Shown: positions 17,830 through 26,386, counted from the stretch's first letter. The stretch: DNA of 58,800 nt from Saliniplasma sp051745305 (GCA_051745305.1 JBNJDY010000004.1:1-58800), one strand, 5' to 3'. Notes: generated from the sequence alone by a model not told the origin. Translations and numbers: made by a program.

Positions 17830-18276
17830 ATGGGATATACAATGGACCCGGACCCAGAAACCACGGCAAAAGCTTATGGGAAAAATTTGCAGATATCTCC
17901 GAAAAAATCTGTAGAAGTTTGCAGGTTTGTAAGGGGTAAAGATGTGGATGTAGCGATAGATATGTTAGAGGAAGTTATCGAAGGGAAAAGAGCTGTACCC
18001 TATAGGAAACACAAGAAACAGATAGCCCACCAAAAAGGTGTCGGCCCTGGTGGTTATCCAAAAAAAGTAGCTACTAAAATCAGAGATATGTTAGAAGAAG
18101 CCAAATCAAATGCTGAAAGCAAAGGTTTGGATGCTGATGATATGCAAATACTTACTATATCAGCTCATCAAGGAGAAGTAATTAAAGGGTACCAACCGAG
18201 AGCTTTTGGAAGAAGTTCACCATCAGACCGAAAAACATCAAATATTGAAGTTATATTGAAAGAAAAGGGGGTATGA
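17830..18276 (+). CDS. rpl22: 50S ribosomal protein L22
   Basis: 148 residues of archaeal uL22, whose hairpin reaches the exit tunnel. The signature is ISPKKSVEVCRFVRGK near the start, the RKHKKQIAHQKGVGPGGYPKK insertion and HQGEVIKGYQPRAFGRSSP at the tunnel loop. The upstream TGAGGTG joins the rps19 stop to the ribosome binding site. Its stop overlaps the rps3 start. Confidence 0.95.
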   Translation: MGYTMDPDPETTAKAYGKNLQISPKKSVEVCRFVRGKDVDVAIDMLEEVIEGKRAVPYRKHKKQIAHQKGVGPGGYPKKVATKIRDMLEEAKSNAESKGLDADDMQILTISAHQGEVIKGYQPRAFGRSSPSDRKTSNIEVILKEKGV

Positions 18277-19106
18277 ACTTGGCAAGGGAGAAAAAATTCA
18301 TACAGGAAAAAATGGATAGAGTACTGCTAAAAGAGTTTTTGAAAGAAAGGACTGAAAGAGCCGGATTTGGCGGCTGTGATGTTTCAAGGACTCCCATGGG
18401 TACAAGGATTACACTTCATATTGAAAGACCATCATTGGTTATAGGTAGAAAAGGTCGAACTATAAGAAAACTCACAAGTGATGTTAAAGAAAAATTCAAA
18501 TTTGATAACCCTCAGATAGAGGTTCAGGAAGTAACCGTTCCTGAACTAAATCCCCAAATAATGGCAGAAAAGCTCGCCCAATCGTTAGAGAGGGGATGGC
18601 ATTTCAGAAGAGCAGGCCATTCAACTGTTAGAAGAATCATGGATGCAGGTGCAAGGGGATGTCAGATCATACTTTCGGGTAAGATTACAGGTCCACGACA
18701 CAGAGTTGAAAAGTTTAAGGATGGACATATAAAGTATTGTGGTGAGGAAAAAAATAAATGGATGCACGAGGGCTATTCTGGCGCTAAAGTTAAATTAGGT
18801 ATGATAGGTGTCACTGTTCAAATAATGGATCCAAATGCAAAGTTACCTGACGAAATTGAGATCATACCTCCGAAACGTGAAGAACCTGAAGAAGTTTCAA
18901 AGAAAGAATCAGAAGAGGTTCCCGAAGAGGAAGAAAAGGCTTCTAATGATGATAAAGAAGAGAAAGAAGTCGTAGAGGAATCTGGGGATGAAGACGAATC
19001 CAAGGATAAAGGAACCAAAGATGTTCAAGAAGATGTCGAAGAAATGGAGATCGAAGAGTCTGAGGATGAAGAATCAGAAGATGAAAAATCGGAGGATGAT
19101 GAATAA
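18273..19106 (+). CDS. rps3: 30S ribosomal protein S3 with long acidic C-terminal tail
   Basis: 277 residues of uS3. The KH domain (VIGRKGRTIRKLTSDVKEKF) at about residues 52-72 and the C-terminal S3 domain (HFRRAGHSTVRRIMDAGARGCQI, GPRHRVEKFKDGHIKYCG in parts) are complete by about residue 200. The last ~75 residues are nearly all Glu, Asp, Ser and Lys. Such tails are known in haloarchaeal S3. The start overlaps the rpl22 stop by 4 nt. Confidence 0.95.
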   Translation: MNLAREKKFIQEKMDRVLLKEFLKERTERAGFGGCDVSRTPMGTRITLHIERPSLVIGRKGRTIRKLTSDVKEKFKFDNPQIEVQEVTVPELNPQIMAEKLAQSLERGWHFRRAGHSTVRRIMDAGARGCQIILSGKITGPRHRVEKFKDGHIKYCGEEKNKWMHEGYSGAKVKLGMIGVTVQIMDPNAKLPDEIEIIPPKREEPEEVSKKESEEVPEEEEKASNDDKEEKEVVEESGDEDESKDKGTKDVQEDVEEMEIEESEDEESEDEKSEDDE

Positions 19107-19321
19107 TGCCTCTATTAAAAACCTTGGATATAAGAGAAATGGATAGTTCTGAGATGGAAGAAAAGTTAGAAGAACTCAGGGATGAATTACTTCATGAAAA
19201 GGGACAAGCCGCTATGGGTGGTGCCCCTGAAAGCCCTGGAAGAATTAAGGCTATAAAAACCAATATAGCGAGGATATTGACAGTCATGAATGAAAATAAG
19301 AAATCAAAAGGAGGAGATTGA
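19106..19321 (+). CDS. rpl29: 50S ribosomal protein L29
   Basis: 71 residues, uL29, all alpha helical, with EKLEELRDELLHEKGQAAMGG and the PGRIKAIKTNIARILTVMNE helix. The ATG overlaps the rps3 stop by one base. It sits near the tunnel exit with L23. Confidence 0.93.
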   Translation: MPLLKTLDIREMDSSEMEEKLEELRDELLHEKGQAAMGGAPESPGRIKAIKTNIARILTVMNENKKSKGGD

Positions 19322-19623
19322 TGCCGGAAAAAGTCTGCCCTACTTGTGGACTACCTGAAGAGATCTGTATATGTGAAGATATAGCCAGGGAACAACAGGA
19401 GATTAGGTTGTACCTTGATACTAGACGATATGGTAAAAAGGTCACTATCGTCGATGGGATTGATGAAAGTGATATCGACATAGAGGAGTTAGCTAGTGAA
19501 TTGAAATCGAAATGTGCAGCTGGAGGGACCACAAAAAAAGGTCATATTGAACTCCAGGGAAACCATATTGACAAAGTTAAAGAATACCTCGAAGGAAAAG
19601 GATTTCCGGTGGAGACAGGATAA
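19321..19623 (+). CDS. Translation initiation factor aIF1 (SUI1 family)
   Basis: 100 residues. The N-terminal CPTCGLPEEICIC stretch (possible zinc knuckle) and the SUI1 core RRYGKKVTIVDGID...CAAGGTTKKGHIELQG are those of archaeal aIF1, which monitors start-codon selection on the 30S P site. The ATG at 19321 overlaps the rpl29 TGA. Placement between L29 and Rpp29 is the usual euryarchaeal order. Confidence 0.93.
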   Translation: MPEKVCPTCGLPEEICICEDIAREQQEIRLYLDTRRYGKKVTIVDGIDESDIDIEELASELKSKCAAGGTTKKGHIELQGNHIDKVKEYLEGKGFPVETG

Positions 19624-19624
19624 T

Positions 19625-19897
19625 ATGAAGAATCATTACGGTAAATTGGATCAACAGGAATTTATCGGTTCAGATATCGAAATAATCGATGCAAAGAATG
19701 ATAGTTATAAAACTATCGAAGGTAGTGTCGTCGATGAAACAATGAATACGATCGTAGTAAAGACACCAGGAAATAGATTGAAAGTAGTCCCTAAAAAAGG
19801 TAAACTATTCAAATTCAAAATAAACGATTACTCATTTGAGTTAAAAGGCAATAAGATTAACAATCGCCCAGAAGAAAGGATTAAGAAATCAGGTTGA
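19625..19897 (+). CDS. rnp1: RNase P protein component 1 (Rpp29/Pop4)
   Basis: 90 residues with the Sm-like Rpp29 barrel: FIGSDIEIIDAKND, the EGSVVDETMNTIVVKTP segment and KGKLFKFKI. It binds the specificity domain of RNase P RNA together with Rpp21. The ATG at 19625 follows the aIF1 stop directly and is preferred to an upstream in-frame ATG inside the aIF1 gene. Conserved location in the ribosomal operon. Confidence 0.9.
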   Translation: MKNHYGKLDQQEFIGSDIEIIDAKNDSYKTIEGSVVDETMNTIVVKTPGNRLKVVPKKGKLFKFKINDYSFELKGNKINNRPEERIKKSG

Positions 19898-19905
19898 TGA
19901 TAATA

Positions 19906-20247
19906 ATGTCGGAAGAAAAAGTACGTGATATCGGTGTGGATGTGCAACCACCTGAGAAAATCTGCAACGATAAAAATTGTCCATTTCATGGAACCCTACC
20001 TGTTAGAGGTAAGGTACTAAGAGGAACTGTGAAAAATAACAAGATGGACGGTTCTGTCGTTGTGAAAAGAGATTATCTAACTTACATACCAAAATATGAA
20101 CGATATGAGAAAAGGAGCAGTAACTATCCTACTCATTTACCGAAATGTATCGATGTCGAAGTAGGAGATGAGGTAAGGATAATGGAATGCAGACCACTTA
20201 GCAAGAGTGTATCATTCGTTGTCATAGATGGGGGTATAAAGAAATGA
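19906..20247 (+). CDS. rps17: 30S ribosomal protein S17
   Basis: 113 residues of archaeal uS17 with the archaeal N-terminal extension (RDIGVDVQPPEKIC, two cysteines CNDKNCPFHG) and the OB-fold core RGKVLRGTVKNNKMDGSVVVKRDY. RPLSKSVSFVVID closes the fold. Start chosen at 19906; an in-frame ATG at 19897 overlaps the rnp1 stop and is possible. Confidence 0.93.
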   Translation: MSEEKVRDIGVDVQPPEKICNDKNCPFHGTLPVRGKVLRGTVKNNKMDGSVVVKRDYLTYIPKYERYEKRSSNYPTHLPKCIDVEVGDEVRIMECRPLSKSVSFVVIDGGIKK

Positions 20248-20642
20248 AAGGTATCGCCGGGAGACAGACCAAAGGATTACCGGTAGGTAGTACGCTTAAA
20301 TGTATAGATAATACAGGAGCAAAAGAGGTTCGGACAGTTTCTGTTATTAACTACCATGGTGTACATAGGAGGTACCCAAAAGCTGGAGTTGGAGATTTGA
20401 TAGTAGTTTCAGTAACAAAGGGAACACCTGAAGTTAAAAGAGAGTTAAGTAGAGCAGTTATTGTTAGGCAAAAAAGACCCTTCCGTCGATCTGATGGAAC
20501 CATGGTGGAATTCGAAGATAATGCAGTAGTATTGACCCATGAAAATGGGGATACAAAAGGATCAGAAATCAAAGGACCTGTGGCAAGGGAGGCAGCAGAA
20601 AGGTGGCCCAGAGTTGGGGCGACCGCATCGATGATACTGTAG
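20244..20642 (+). CDS. rpl14: 50S ribosomal protein L14
   Basis: 132 residues of uL14, a subunit-interface protein. LPVGSTLKCIDNTGAKEV and AVIVRQKRPFRRSDGTMVEFEDNAVV are the family signature, in parts. It overlaps the rps17 stop by 4 nt (ATGA). Confidence 0.95.
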   Translation: MKGIAGRQTKGLPVGSTLKCIDNTGAKEVRTVSVINYHGVHRRYPKAGVGDLIVVSVTKGTPEVKRELSRAVIVRQKRPFRRSDGTMVEFEDNAVVLTHENGDTKGSEIKGPVAREAAERWPRVGATASMIL

Positions 20643-20650
20643 GTGATAAA

Positions 20651-21013
20651 ATGAGTGAAAAACCACGAAAACAAAGAAAAAGAAGAGAAAACGCACCACA
20701 TCATATTAAGAGGAAAATTATGTCTTCTCCCCTATCATCAGAATTAAGAAAGAAGTATGGGGTTAGGAGCCTACCTGTTCGAAAAGGAGATGAAGTTGAG
20801 ATAATGAGAGGCTCGTTTAAGGGATTGATCAACAATATAGTAGAAGTGGATAGGAGAAACGAGAAGGTCTATATTGAAAATGTTACCGTTCAAAAAGCTG
20901 ACGAATCAAAAGAACCTTATGGAGTACATCCATCCAATATAAAAATCTTAGAATTAGATTTATCAGATCCGTGGAGAAAAGAAAAAGTTGAATCTATAAA
21001 AGAGGGTGCATAA
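20651..21013 (+). CDS. rpl24: 50S ribosomal protein L24
   Basis: 120 residues of archaeal uL24. A basic N-terminal tail (RKQRKRRENAPHHIKRK) precedes the KOW motif VRKGDEVEIMRGSFKG at about residues 45-60. GGTGATAAA directly precedes the ATG at 20651 and overlaps the rpl14 TAG. An upstream in-frame ATG inside rpl14 is rejected. Confidence 0.94.
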   Translation: MSEKPRKQRKRRENAPHHIKRKIMSSPLSSELRKKYGVRSLPVRKGDEVEIMRGSFKGLINNIVEVDRRNEKVYIENVTVQKADESKEPYGVHPSNIKILELDLSDPWRKEKVESIKEGA

Positions 21014-21015
21014 AC

Positions 21016-21732
21016 ATGAAAAGACATTCTAAAAGATATAAAGCATCGACAGAAAGATGGGGTATACCCACAAAGGAGTATTTCTGGGCACCTAAAACAA
21101 GACCAGGTGCTCATCCAGAATATAGAAGTGCACCTTTAGTCGTACTTGTGAGAGATATACTGAAATATGCGAACACTTCAAGAGAAGCAAATATCGCAGT
21201 TTCGGAAAATAAAGTACTTCTTGACGGAGACATAGTAAAGGATAAAAACATACCAGTAGGCCTAATGGATGTAATTTCATTACCCGAGTTGGACGAACAC
21301 TATAGAATGCTGTTTGATCAACATGGAAAGATACGTCTATCACCTATTAAAGAGGGTGCAGAGGGGTGGAAACTGTCTAAAATCGAGAAGAAGACGGTTA
21401 TTAAAGGCAACAGATGTCAGTTGAATTTACACGATGGTAGAAACCTAGTCGTAGATGACCCTGATAATTATCAAACTAAGGATGTTTTAAAAATTAGCAT
21501 ACCTGAACAAAAGATAATCGATGTGTTTGAATTCAATGAAGGTAACATGGCTTTGATAACTGGAGGTAAGCACATCGGTGAAATAGGTGTTATCGGTGAA
21601 TACGAAATTTTAAGAGGGTCTCAACCTAATTTAGTTCATTTTGAAGACGGTATTACCACTATCGAGGAATATGTTTTCGTAGTTGGTAGAGATAAACCGG
21701 AAATAAAGATACCTGAGGTTGGTATATTATGA
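21016..21732 (+). CDS. rps4e: 30S ribosomal protein S4e
   Basis: 238 residues of archaeal eS4, with no bacterial counterpart. RHSKRYKASTERWGIP opens the protein, the S4 RNA-binding region (REANIAVSENKVLLDGDIVKD) is at about residues 53-75, and a C-terminal KOW segment (NMALITGGKHIGEIG) follows. Located between L24 and L5 as in other euryarchaea. Confidence 0.95.
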   Translation: MKRHSKRYKASTERWGIPTKEYFWAPKTRPGAHPEYRSAPLVVLVRDILKYANTSREANIAVSENKVLLDGDIVKDKNIPVGLMDVISLPELDEHYRMLFDQHGKIRLSPIKEGAEGWKLSKIEKKTVIKGNRCQLNLHDGRNLVVDDPDNYQTKDVLKISIPEQKIIDVFEFNEGNMALITGGKHIGEIGVIGEYEILRGSQPNLVHFEDGITTIEEYVFVVGRDKPEIKIPEVGIL

Positions 21733-22244
21733 ATGAAGATAACCCGATGCGTAAACCCCGCATAGTCAAATGTGTAGTCAATATAGGTGTTGGTAGCGGA
21801 GGAGAGAAACAGGTGAAAGCGAAGAAGGTGCTTAATATGTTGACCGGTCAGGAACCAGTCGATACTATTTCCAAAACCACAAATGCGGACTTAGGTATTA
21901 GAAAAGGTCAGACTATAGGTTGTAAAGTCACTTTGAGGGGTAAGAAAGCGTATAACTTCTTAAAGAAAGCATTTTGGGTAACCAGCGATAGAATATTAGA
22001 AGAAAATTTTGATGATAATGGTAATTTTTCCTTTGGTATCGATGATTATACAGATTTTGAAAACCAGAAATATAACCCGAATATTGGGATTTTTGGTTTA
22101 GATATCTCGGTAGAGCTTGCAAGAAAAGGTGAGCGTATAAAAAGAAGAAAAAAGAAAACTAAAAAAATTCCACATCATCAAAAATTAACGAAGGAAGAGG
22201 CTATCGATTACGTCGAAAAGGCATTTGGCGTGGAGGCGATATAA
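21729..22244 (+). CDS. rpl5: 50S ribosomal protein L5
   Basis: 171 residues of uL5, which binds 5S rRNA and contacts P-site tRNA. NPMRKPRIVKCVVNIGVG, QEPVDTISKTTNADLGIRKGQTIG and GIFGLDISVELARKGERIKRRK are diagnostic, in parts. Start overlaps rps4e by 4 nt and the stop shares one base with the S14 start. Confidence 0.95.
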   Translation: MNEDNPMRKPRIVKCVVNIGVGSGGEKQVKAKKVLNMLTGQEPVDTISKTTNADLGIRKGQTIGCKVTLRGKKAYNFLKKAFWVTSDRILEENFDDNGNFSFGIDDYTDFENQKYNPNIGIFGLDISVELARKGERIKRRKKKTKKIPHHQKLTKEEAIDYVEKAFGVEAI

Positions 22245-22390
22245 TGAAACCAGACAAGGATTTTGGACGAAAGAAAGGATGTAAACGCTGTGGCAGAAAA
22301 AGAGGTATTATCCGACGTTACGGATTGCACGTTTGCCGTCAGTGTTTCAGAGAGATCGCAGAAGATCTAGGATTTGAGAAATATTCATGA
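22244..22390 (+). CDS. rps14: 30S ribosomal protein S14, zinc-binding type
   Basis: A 48-residue gene, easily overlooked because of its size. It encodes MKPDKDFGRKKGCKRCGRKR, then IIRRYGLHVCRQCFREIAEDLGF. The four cysteines in two CxxC pairs bind zinc in the short archaeal uS14 form. The ATG shares its A with the L5 stop and GGAGG is 8-9 nt upstream. The order L5-S14-S8 is the normal one. Confidence 0.95.
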   Translation: MKPDKDFGRKKGCKRCGRKRGIIRRYGLHVCRQCFREIAEDLGFEKYS

Positions 22391-22401
22391 GGTGCTAAAT
22401 T

Positions 22402-22791
22402 ATGAAACATGATCCACTTAATGATGCTTTGTCAAAAATAAACAATGCCGAAGACAGCGGTAAGATAGATTGTAATATAACTCCAGCTTCGAAACTTATT
22501 GGACGAGTATTGAAAGTAATGCAAGAGAATGATTATTTGGAAAAATTCGAATATATTGAAGATGGTCGAGGCGGAGAATATATAGTGAAATTGAAAGGCA
22601 ATATAAACAGATGTAAAGTAGTTAAGCCAAGATGGTCTTTAAAATCGAGCCAGATAGAAGAATATGAAGCTAGGTATCTACCAGCACAGGGCTTCGGAGT
22701 TTTGATACTCACGACCAATGAAGGAGTTCTTTCACATGAAGAAGCCAAAGAGAAAGGTGTTGGAGGTAAATTATTAGCGTACGTTTACTGA
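22402..22791 (+). CDS. rps8: 30S ribosomal protein S8
   Basis: 129 residues of uS8, a primary 16S rRNA binder. HDPLNDALSKINNAEDSGK and the C-terminal RYLPAQGFGVLILTTNEGVLSHEEAKEKGVGGKLLAYVY are typical, in parts. The S14 stop is fused to the site TGAGGTG that precedes this ATG. Confidence 0.95.
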   Translation: MKHDPLNDALSKINNAEDSGKIDCNITPASKLIGRVLKVMQENDYLEKFEYIEDGRGGEYIVKLKGNINRCKVVKPRWSLKSSQIEEYEARYLPAQGFGVLILTTNEGVLSHEEAKEKGVGGKLLAYVY

Positions 22792-22801
22792 GGTTAGGAA
22801 T

Positions 22802-23353
22802 ATGCCATTAGCAGCAATATTAGATAAAATCGTAGAAATCCCTGACGATGTGGATGTGAAAATAGTTGGTGAAGAGATCAACGTATCTGGACCCAACGGA
22901 ACGATCAAAAAGAAATTTACAGATAAAAGAGTAGATATCGTAATCAAAAATAATGAAGTCGAATTATCTGTGAAAGATCCCTCCAAAAGAGAGAAAGCTT
23001 TGTTGGGTACTTATACATCACATATCCAGAACATGGTTGAGGGTGTTCAAAATGATTTCGAATACAAGTTAAAAATAGTATATTCTCACTTTCCTGTAAA
23101 AGTCAGGTCAGAAGGGAATGAAGTTGTTATCGAAAATTTCATCGGAGAGAAGAAACCTAGAAGAGCACCCGTACTTGGTGAAACAAAAGTTGAAATAAAA
23201 GGTGATGAAGTGTTTGTTAAAGGTCTGGATAAAGACGATGTAGCCCAGACTGCGGCGAATATCGAATCAGCGACTAGGATTAAGAATACTGATAATAGGG
23301 TGTTCCAAGATGGAATCTATATAATCGAAAAGGCCGGAAGGTCGATAAAGTAG
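22802..23353 (+). CDS. rpl6: 50S ribosomal protein L6
   Basis: 183 residues of uL6 with its two homologous alpha/beta domains: VEIPDDVDVKIVGEEINVSGPNG in the first half, then the VYSHFPVKV...IGEKKPRRAPVLG signature at about residues 93-123. It lies at the base of the stalk near the factor-binding site. TGAGGTTAGGAAT before the ATG joins the S8 stop to the ribosome binding region. Confidence 0.94.
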   Translation: MPLAAILDKIVEIPDDVDVKIVGEEINVSGPNGTIKKKFTDKRVDIVIKNNEVELSVKDPSKREKALLGTYTSHIQNMVEGVQNDFEYKLKIVYSHFPVKVRSEGNEVVIENFIGEKKPRRAPVLGETKVEIKGDEVFVKGLDKDDVAQTAANIESATRIKNTDNRVFQDGIYIIEKAGRSIK

Positions 23354-23363
23354 GTGAATTAAG

Positions 23364-23795
23364 ATGTCAGAAAACGAGAATGATGATTACGAAGTAAAGA
23401 AAAAACCTGAACTTGACGATGAAACAGAGAACCTGCTGAAAAAAAGAAAAGAAATCAAAGGTAGAAGACCTAAATTTTCTAGACAGGAATGGTTCCGGTA
23501 CAAAAAATTAGATAGGGACACATGGAGGAATCCAAAAGGATTACATTCAAAGATGAGGCAGAATTTGAAGTACAGACCCAATGTTGCATCTATTGGATAT
23601 AGATCACCTAAAAAAGTCAGAGGACTTCACCCTTCTGGTTTCGAAGAAGTTTTAGTCCATAACACCTCTGATTTAGAGGGTCTAGATACGGATACTCAGG
23701 CTGTCAGAATCGCCCATGGTGTTGGGATGAAGAAAAGAATAGATATTGAGAACAAAGCCGATGAAATGGATTTGAGAGTACTTAATAGGACTTAA
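23364..23795 (+). CDS. rpl32e: 50S ribosomal protein L32e
   Basis: 143 residues of archaeal eL32. An acidic N-terminal extension of about 35 residues precedes the conserved RPKFSRQEWFRYKKLDRDTWRNPKGLHSKMR core, in parts, and the VASIGYRSPKKVRGLHPSGF segment. GGTGAATTAAG lies between the L6 stop and this ATG. Confidence 0.94.
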   Translation: MSENENDDYEVKKKPELDDETENLLKKRKEIKGRRPKFSRQEWFRYKKLDRDTWRNPKGLHSKMRQNLKYRPNVASIGYRSPKKVRGLHPSGFEEVLVHNTSDLEGLDTDTQAVRIAHGVGMKKRIDIENKADEMDLRVLNRT

Positions 23796-23805
23796 GGTGT
23801 TATTT

Positions 23806-24288
23806 ATGGATGTAAAATATCAGAAAAGACTCGCGGCTAACATATTAAAATGCGGAAAAGACAGGGTTTGGATAGATGACACTATGCTAGACGAAGTCGT
23901 TGAAGCGATCACCCGTGAGGAAGTTAAGAATCTTATCGCTAATGATGTTATAAAGAAAAAGCCTGTTAAAGGAAATTCCAAAGGTAGGCACAGGTATAAT
24001 AAGAATCAGAAAAAGAAAGGTCGTAGAGGTGGATACGGTAAAAGGAAAGGTAAGAAGACCGCTAGAAATCCACCTAAACAGGATTGGAAAAGACGGATAC
24101 GGTCTATCCGAAAAGAATTGAAGTATTTAAGAGATAATGAATTCATAGATCGTACAACTTATAGAAAGTTTTACAACAAAGCTAAAGGTGGAACTTTTGA
24201 AAATAAATCCGATATGATACTCCATCTTAAGATGGAAGAGTATTTAGAAGAGGATTACGAACATACGGAGGAGAATAACAATGGCTGA
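23806..24288 (+). CDS. rpl19e: 50S ribosomal protein L19e
   Basis: 160 residues of eL19. KYQKRLAANILKCGKDRVWID opens the globular part, and a long basic helix (KKKGRRGGYGKRKGKKTARNP) crosses to the 30S in intersubunit bridges. The ATG at 23806 follows TTAAGGTGTT, where the L32e TAA and the ribosome binding site overlap. The stop overlaps rpl18 by 8 nt. Confidence 0.94.
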   Translation: MDVKYQKRLAANILKCGKDRVWIDDTMLDEVVEAITREEVKNLIANDVIKKKPVKGNSKGRHRYNKNQKKKGRRGGYGKRKGKKTARNPPKQDWKRRIRSIRKELKYLRDNEFIDRTTYRKFYNKAKGGTFENKSDMILHLKMEEYLEEDYEHTEENNNG

Positions 24289-24781
24289 AGGACCTACATA
24301 CAGGATGCCTTTAAAAAGAAGACGTGAAGGTAAAACTGATTACAGGCAGAGGTTGAGACTTCTGAAATCTGGGAAAACGAGAGCGGTAGTTAGAGTTACT
24401 AACAATAGAATAATAGTCCAATTTACAGATTTCCACGAGAATGGAGATATTATTAAAGTCAACGTAGATAGTAATCATCTCAAAAAATATGGTTGGGAAG
24501 GTCATGGTTCCAATCTACCGTGTTCGTATCTAGTTGGATACTTGGCAGGTAAGAAAGCCCAGGAAAAAGATATCGACCAGGCTGTATTGGATATAGGCTT
24601 GAACGTACCCCAAAAAGGTGGAAAACTCTTTTCTGCTTTGAATGGAATAGTAGATTCCGGGGTTCATGTCCCACATGATCCAAAGGTACTTCCCTCCGAA
24701 GAACGTACAGAAGGACAACACATTGGCGAAGAACTTGTAGATAATTTTAAAGAAGTTAAAGAAAAGTTGGAGGCTTTATGA
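24281..24781 (+). CDS. rpl18: 50S ribosomal protein L18
   Basis: 166 residues of archaeal uL18, slightly shorter than many homologues. PLKRRREGKTDYRQRLRLLKSGKTRAVVRVTN is the 5S rRNA-binding start, in parts; the AYLAGKKA-like segment here is VGYLAGKKAQEKD. Works with L5 in the 5S RNP. Start lies inside the 3' end of rpl19e after a GGAGG site. Confidence 0.94.
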   Translation: MAEGPTYRMPLKRRREGKTDYRQRLRLLKSGKTRAVVRVTNNRIIVQFTDFHENGDIIKVNVDSNHLKKYGWEGHGSNLPCSYLVGYLAGKKAQEKDIDQAVLDIGLNVPQKGGKLFSALNGIVDSGVHVPHDPKVLPSEERTEGQHIGEELVDNFKEVKEKLEAL

Positions 24782-25449
24782 TGGCAAACTGGGAACCTAA
24801 AACTAGACTGGGTAGAATGGTTCAACGTGGAGAAATAACCACAATGAGCGAAGCTCTAGATACCAGACTACCAATTCGTGAGTCAGAAATAGTAGATGCA
24901 CTTATACCGAATTTAGATGACGATGTACTTGACGTCAATATGGTTCAGAGGATGTCTGATTCAGGTAGGAGAGTAAGATTTACAGTCGCATCTGTAGTCG
25001 GAAACCGTGATGGATATGTTGGTTTAGGAACGGCTAAAGGTAAGGAAGTAGGTCCTACTATCAGAAAAAGTATTGATAATGCAAAATTAAATATTATTAG
25101 AATACGAAGAGGCGATGGGTCATGGCAATGTGGTTGTGGTCAGCCTCATACAATACCTTTTAGAGTAACTGGAAAATCAGGTTCAGTTTGGATCGAACTT
25201 TTCCCTGCTCCAAGTGGAATAGGTTTAGCTGTAGGCGACACTGCTAAATCGATTCTTTCGCGAGCAGGAATAGAAGATATTTGGGGTTTCTCTAAAGGTC
25301 ACACACGTACTACAGTCAACTATGCTAGAGCAGTATTTGATGCCATGAAAAAGACAGCGGAGATGAAAGTCACAGCTTCCCAAGCTAAAGATTTAGGTAT
25401 AATAGAAGGTATTCAGGGAAATATCGGTAAACAGAGTGGTGATGAATGA
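24778..25449 (+). CDS. rps5: 30S ribosomal protein S5
   Basis: 223 residues of archaeal uS5. The dsRBD-like domain (FTVASVVGNRDGYVGLGTAKGKEVGP, in parts) is at about residues 75-100, and the C-terminal domain carries GSVWIELFPAPSGIGLAVGD. CGCGQPHTIPF is the archaeal/eukaryotic insert. The ATG at 24778 overlaps the L18 stop (ATGA); a second ATG at 24781 follows immediately. Confidence 0.95.
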   Translation: MMANWEPKTRLGRMVQRGEITTMSEALDTRLPIRESEIVDALIPNLDDDVLDVNMVQRMSDSGRRVRFTVASVVGNRDGYVGLGTAKGKEVGPTIRKSIDNAKLNIIRIRRGDGSWQCGCGQPHTIPFRVTGKSGSVWIELFPAPSGIGLAVGDTAKSILSRAGIEDIWGFSKGHTRTTVNYARAVFDAMKKTAEMKVTASQAKDLGIIEGIQGNIGKQSGDE

Positions 25450-25928
25450 TGGTTTTCGCTGTTATTAGGATTAGAAGTCCGAGGAACAAATCAAAAAAGA
25501 TGGAGAATACTTTAAATTCTTTGAGGTTAAATAAAGTAAATCATTGTACTATTTTATCTCAAAATGATAAATACCTTGGAATGCTTAAAAATATAAAAGA
25601 TATCGTTACTTGGGGAGAAATAGAAAATGATACTCTTGTATCCCTTCTTATAAACAATAGTACTATGGAAGGGGAAATTACAGATGAATACGTTTCCGAA
25701 AATACAGAGTATGATACTATTGAGAAATTTACGGAGAATGTTATAAACGGTGAAGCTGACATCACTGATCTCCCTGATATAGAAAATATATTTAGATTAC
25801 ATCCACCACGAGGTGGGTTTAGAAGTGTTAAAAAACCTTATGAGACCGGTGGATCACTAGGTTACAGAGGTAAAAATATAAATAATCTTCTTGAGAAGAT
25901 GTTTAATAATAAAGAAATTAAAGAGTAG
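25449..25928 (+). CDS. rpl30: 50S ribosomal protein L30
   Basis: 159 residues of archaeal uL30. FAVIRIRSPRNKSKKMENTLNSLRLNKVNHCTI is the family signature, in parts, with the FRLHPPRGGFRS motif and a long acidic middle insert. I prefer the ATG at 25449 because GGTGAT lies 5 nt before it. An overlapping ATG at 25446 is the alternative. The gene ends with TAG. Confidence 0.93.
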   Translation: MVFAVIRIRSPRNKSKKMENTLNSLRLNKVNHCTILSQNDKYLGMLKNIKDIVTWGEIENDTLVSLLINNSTMEGEITDEYVSENTEYDTIEKFTENVINGEADITDLPDIENIFRLHPPRGGFRSVKKPYETGGSLGYRGKNINNLLEKMFNNKEIKE

Positions 25929-25937
25929 TGTGGTATC

Positions 25938-26372
25938 ATGGGTAAAAAGAAGACTAAAAAGAACAGAGGGTCAAGAACCCACGGCCGCGGTATTAAAGGT
26001 GGTAGAGGAGCTGGAGAACGCGGTGGTCGAGGTAAAGCAGGGCTGCAGAAACACAAGTGGAAATCTATAGTCAAAGAGGATAAGAATTATTTTGGTCCTA
26101 AAGGTTTTTCAAGGCCGCAGGGTCTCGTTGAAGAGACAGAGCCTATCAACATTTATCAAGTTGAGCAGCAGTTAGATGATCTTGTAGAAGATGGATATGC
26201 TTCGAAAAAGGGCTCGGGCTATGAAGTTGACCTTAAGAAAGCAGGATATAATAAATTATTAAGTCAAGGAAAAGCCCGGTTTCAGATGAAAATTAAAGTT
26301 TCCTCTACGAGTGAAAAGGCTGTTAGAAAAATAGAAGAAGCTGGTGGAGAAGTTATAACAACTGAAGATTAA
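25938..26372 (+). CDS. rpl15: 50S ribosomal protein L15
   Basis: 144 residues of uL15. The glycine/arginine-rich N-terminus (RGSRTHGRGIKGGRGAGERG) penetrates the rRNA, and the C-terminal fold ends KAVRKIEEAGGEVI. Last ribosomal protein of the spc part, directly before secY as in nearly all archaea. Confidence 0.95.
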   Translation: MGKKKTKKNRGSRTHGRGIKGGRGAGERGGRGKAGLQKHKWKSIVKEDKNYFGPKGFSRPQGLVEETEPINIYQVEQQLDDLVEDGYASKKGSGYEVDLKKAGYNKLLSQGKARFQMKIKVSSTSEKAVRKIEEAGGEVITTED

Positions 26373-26386
26373 GGAGAGAATATAAA

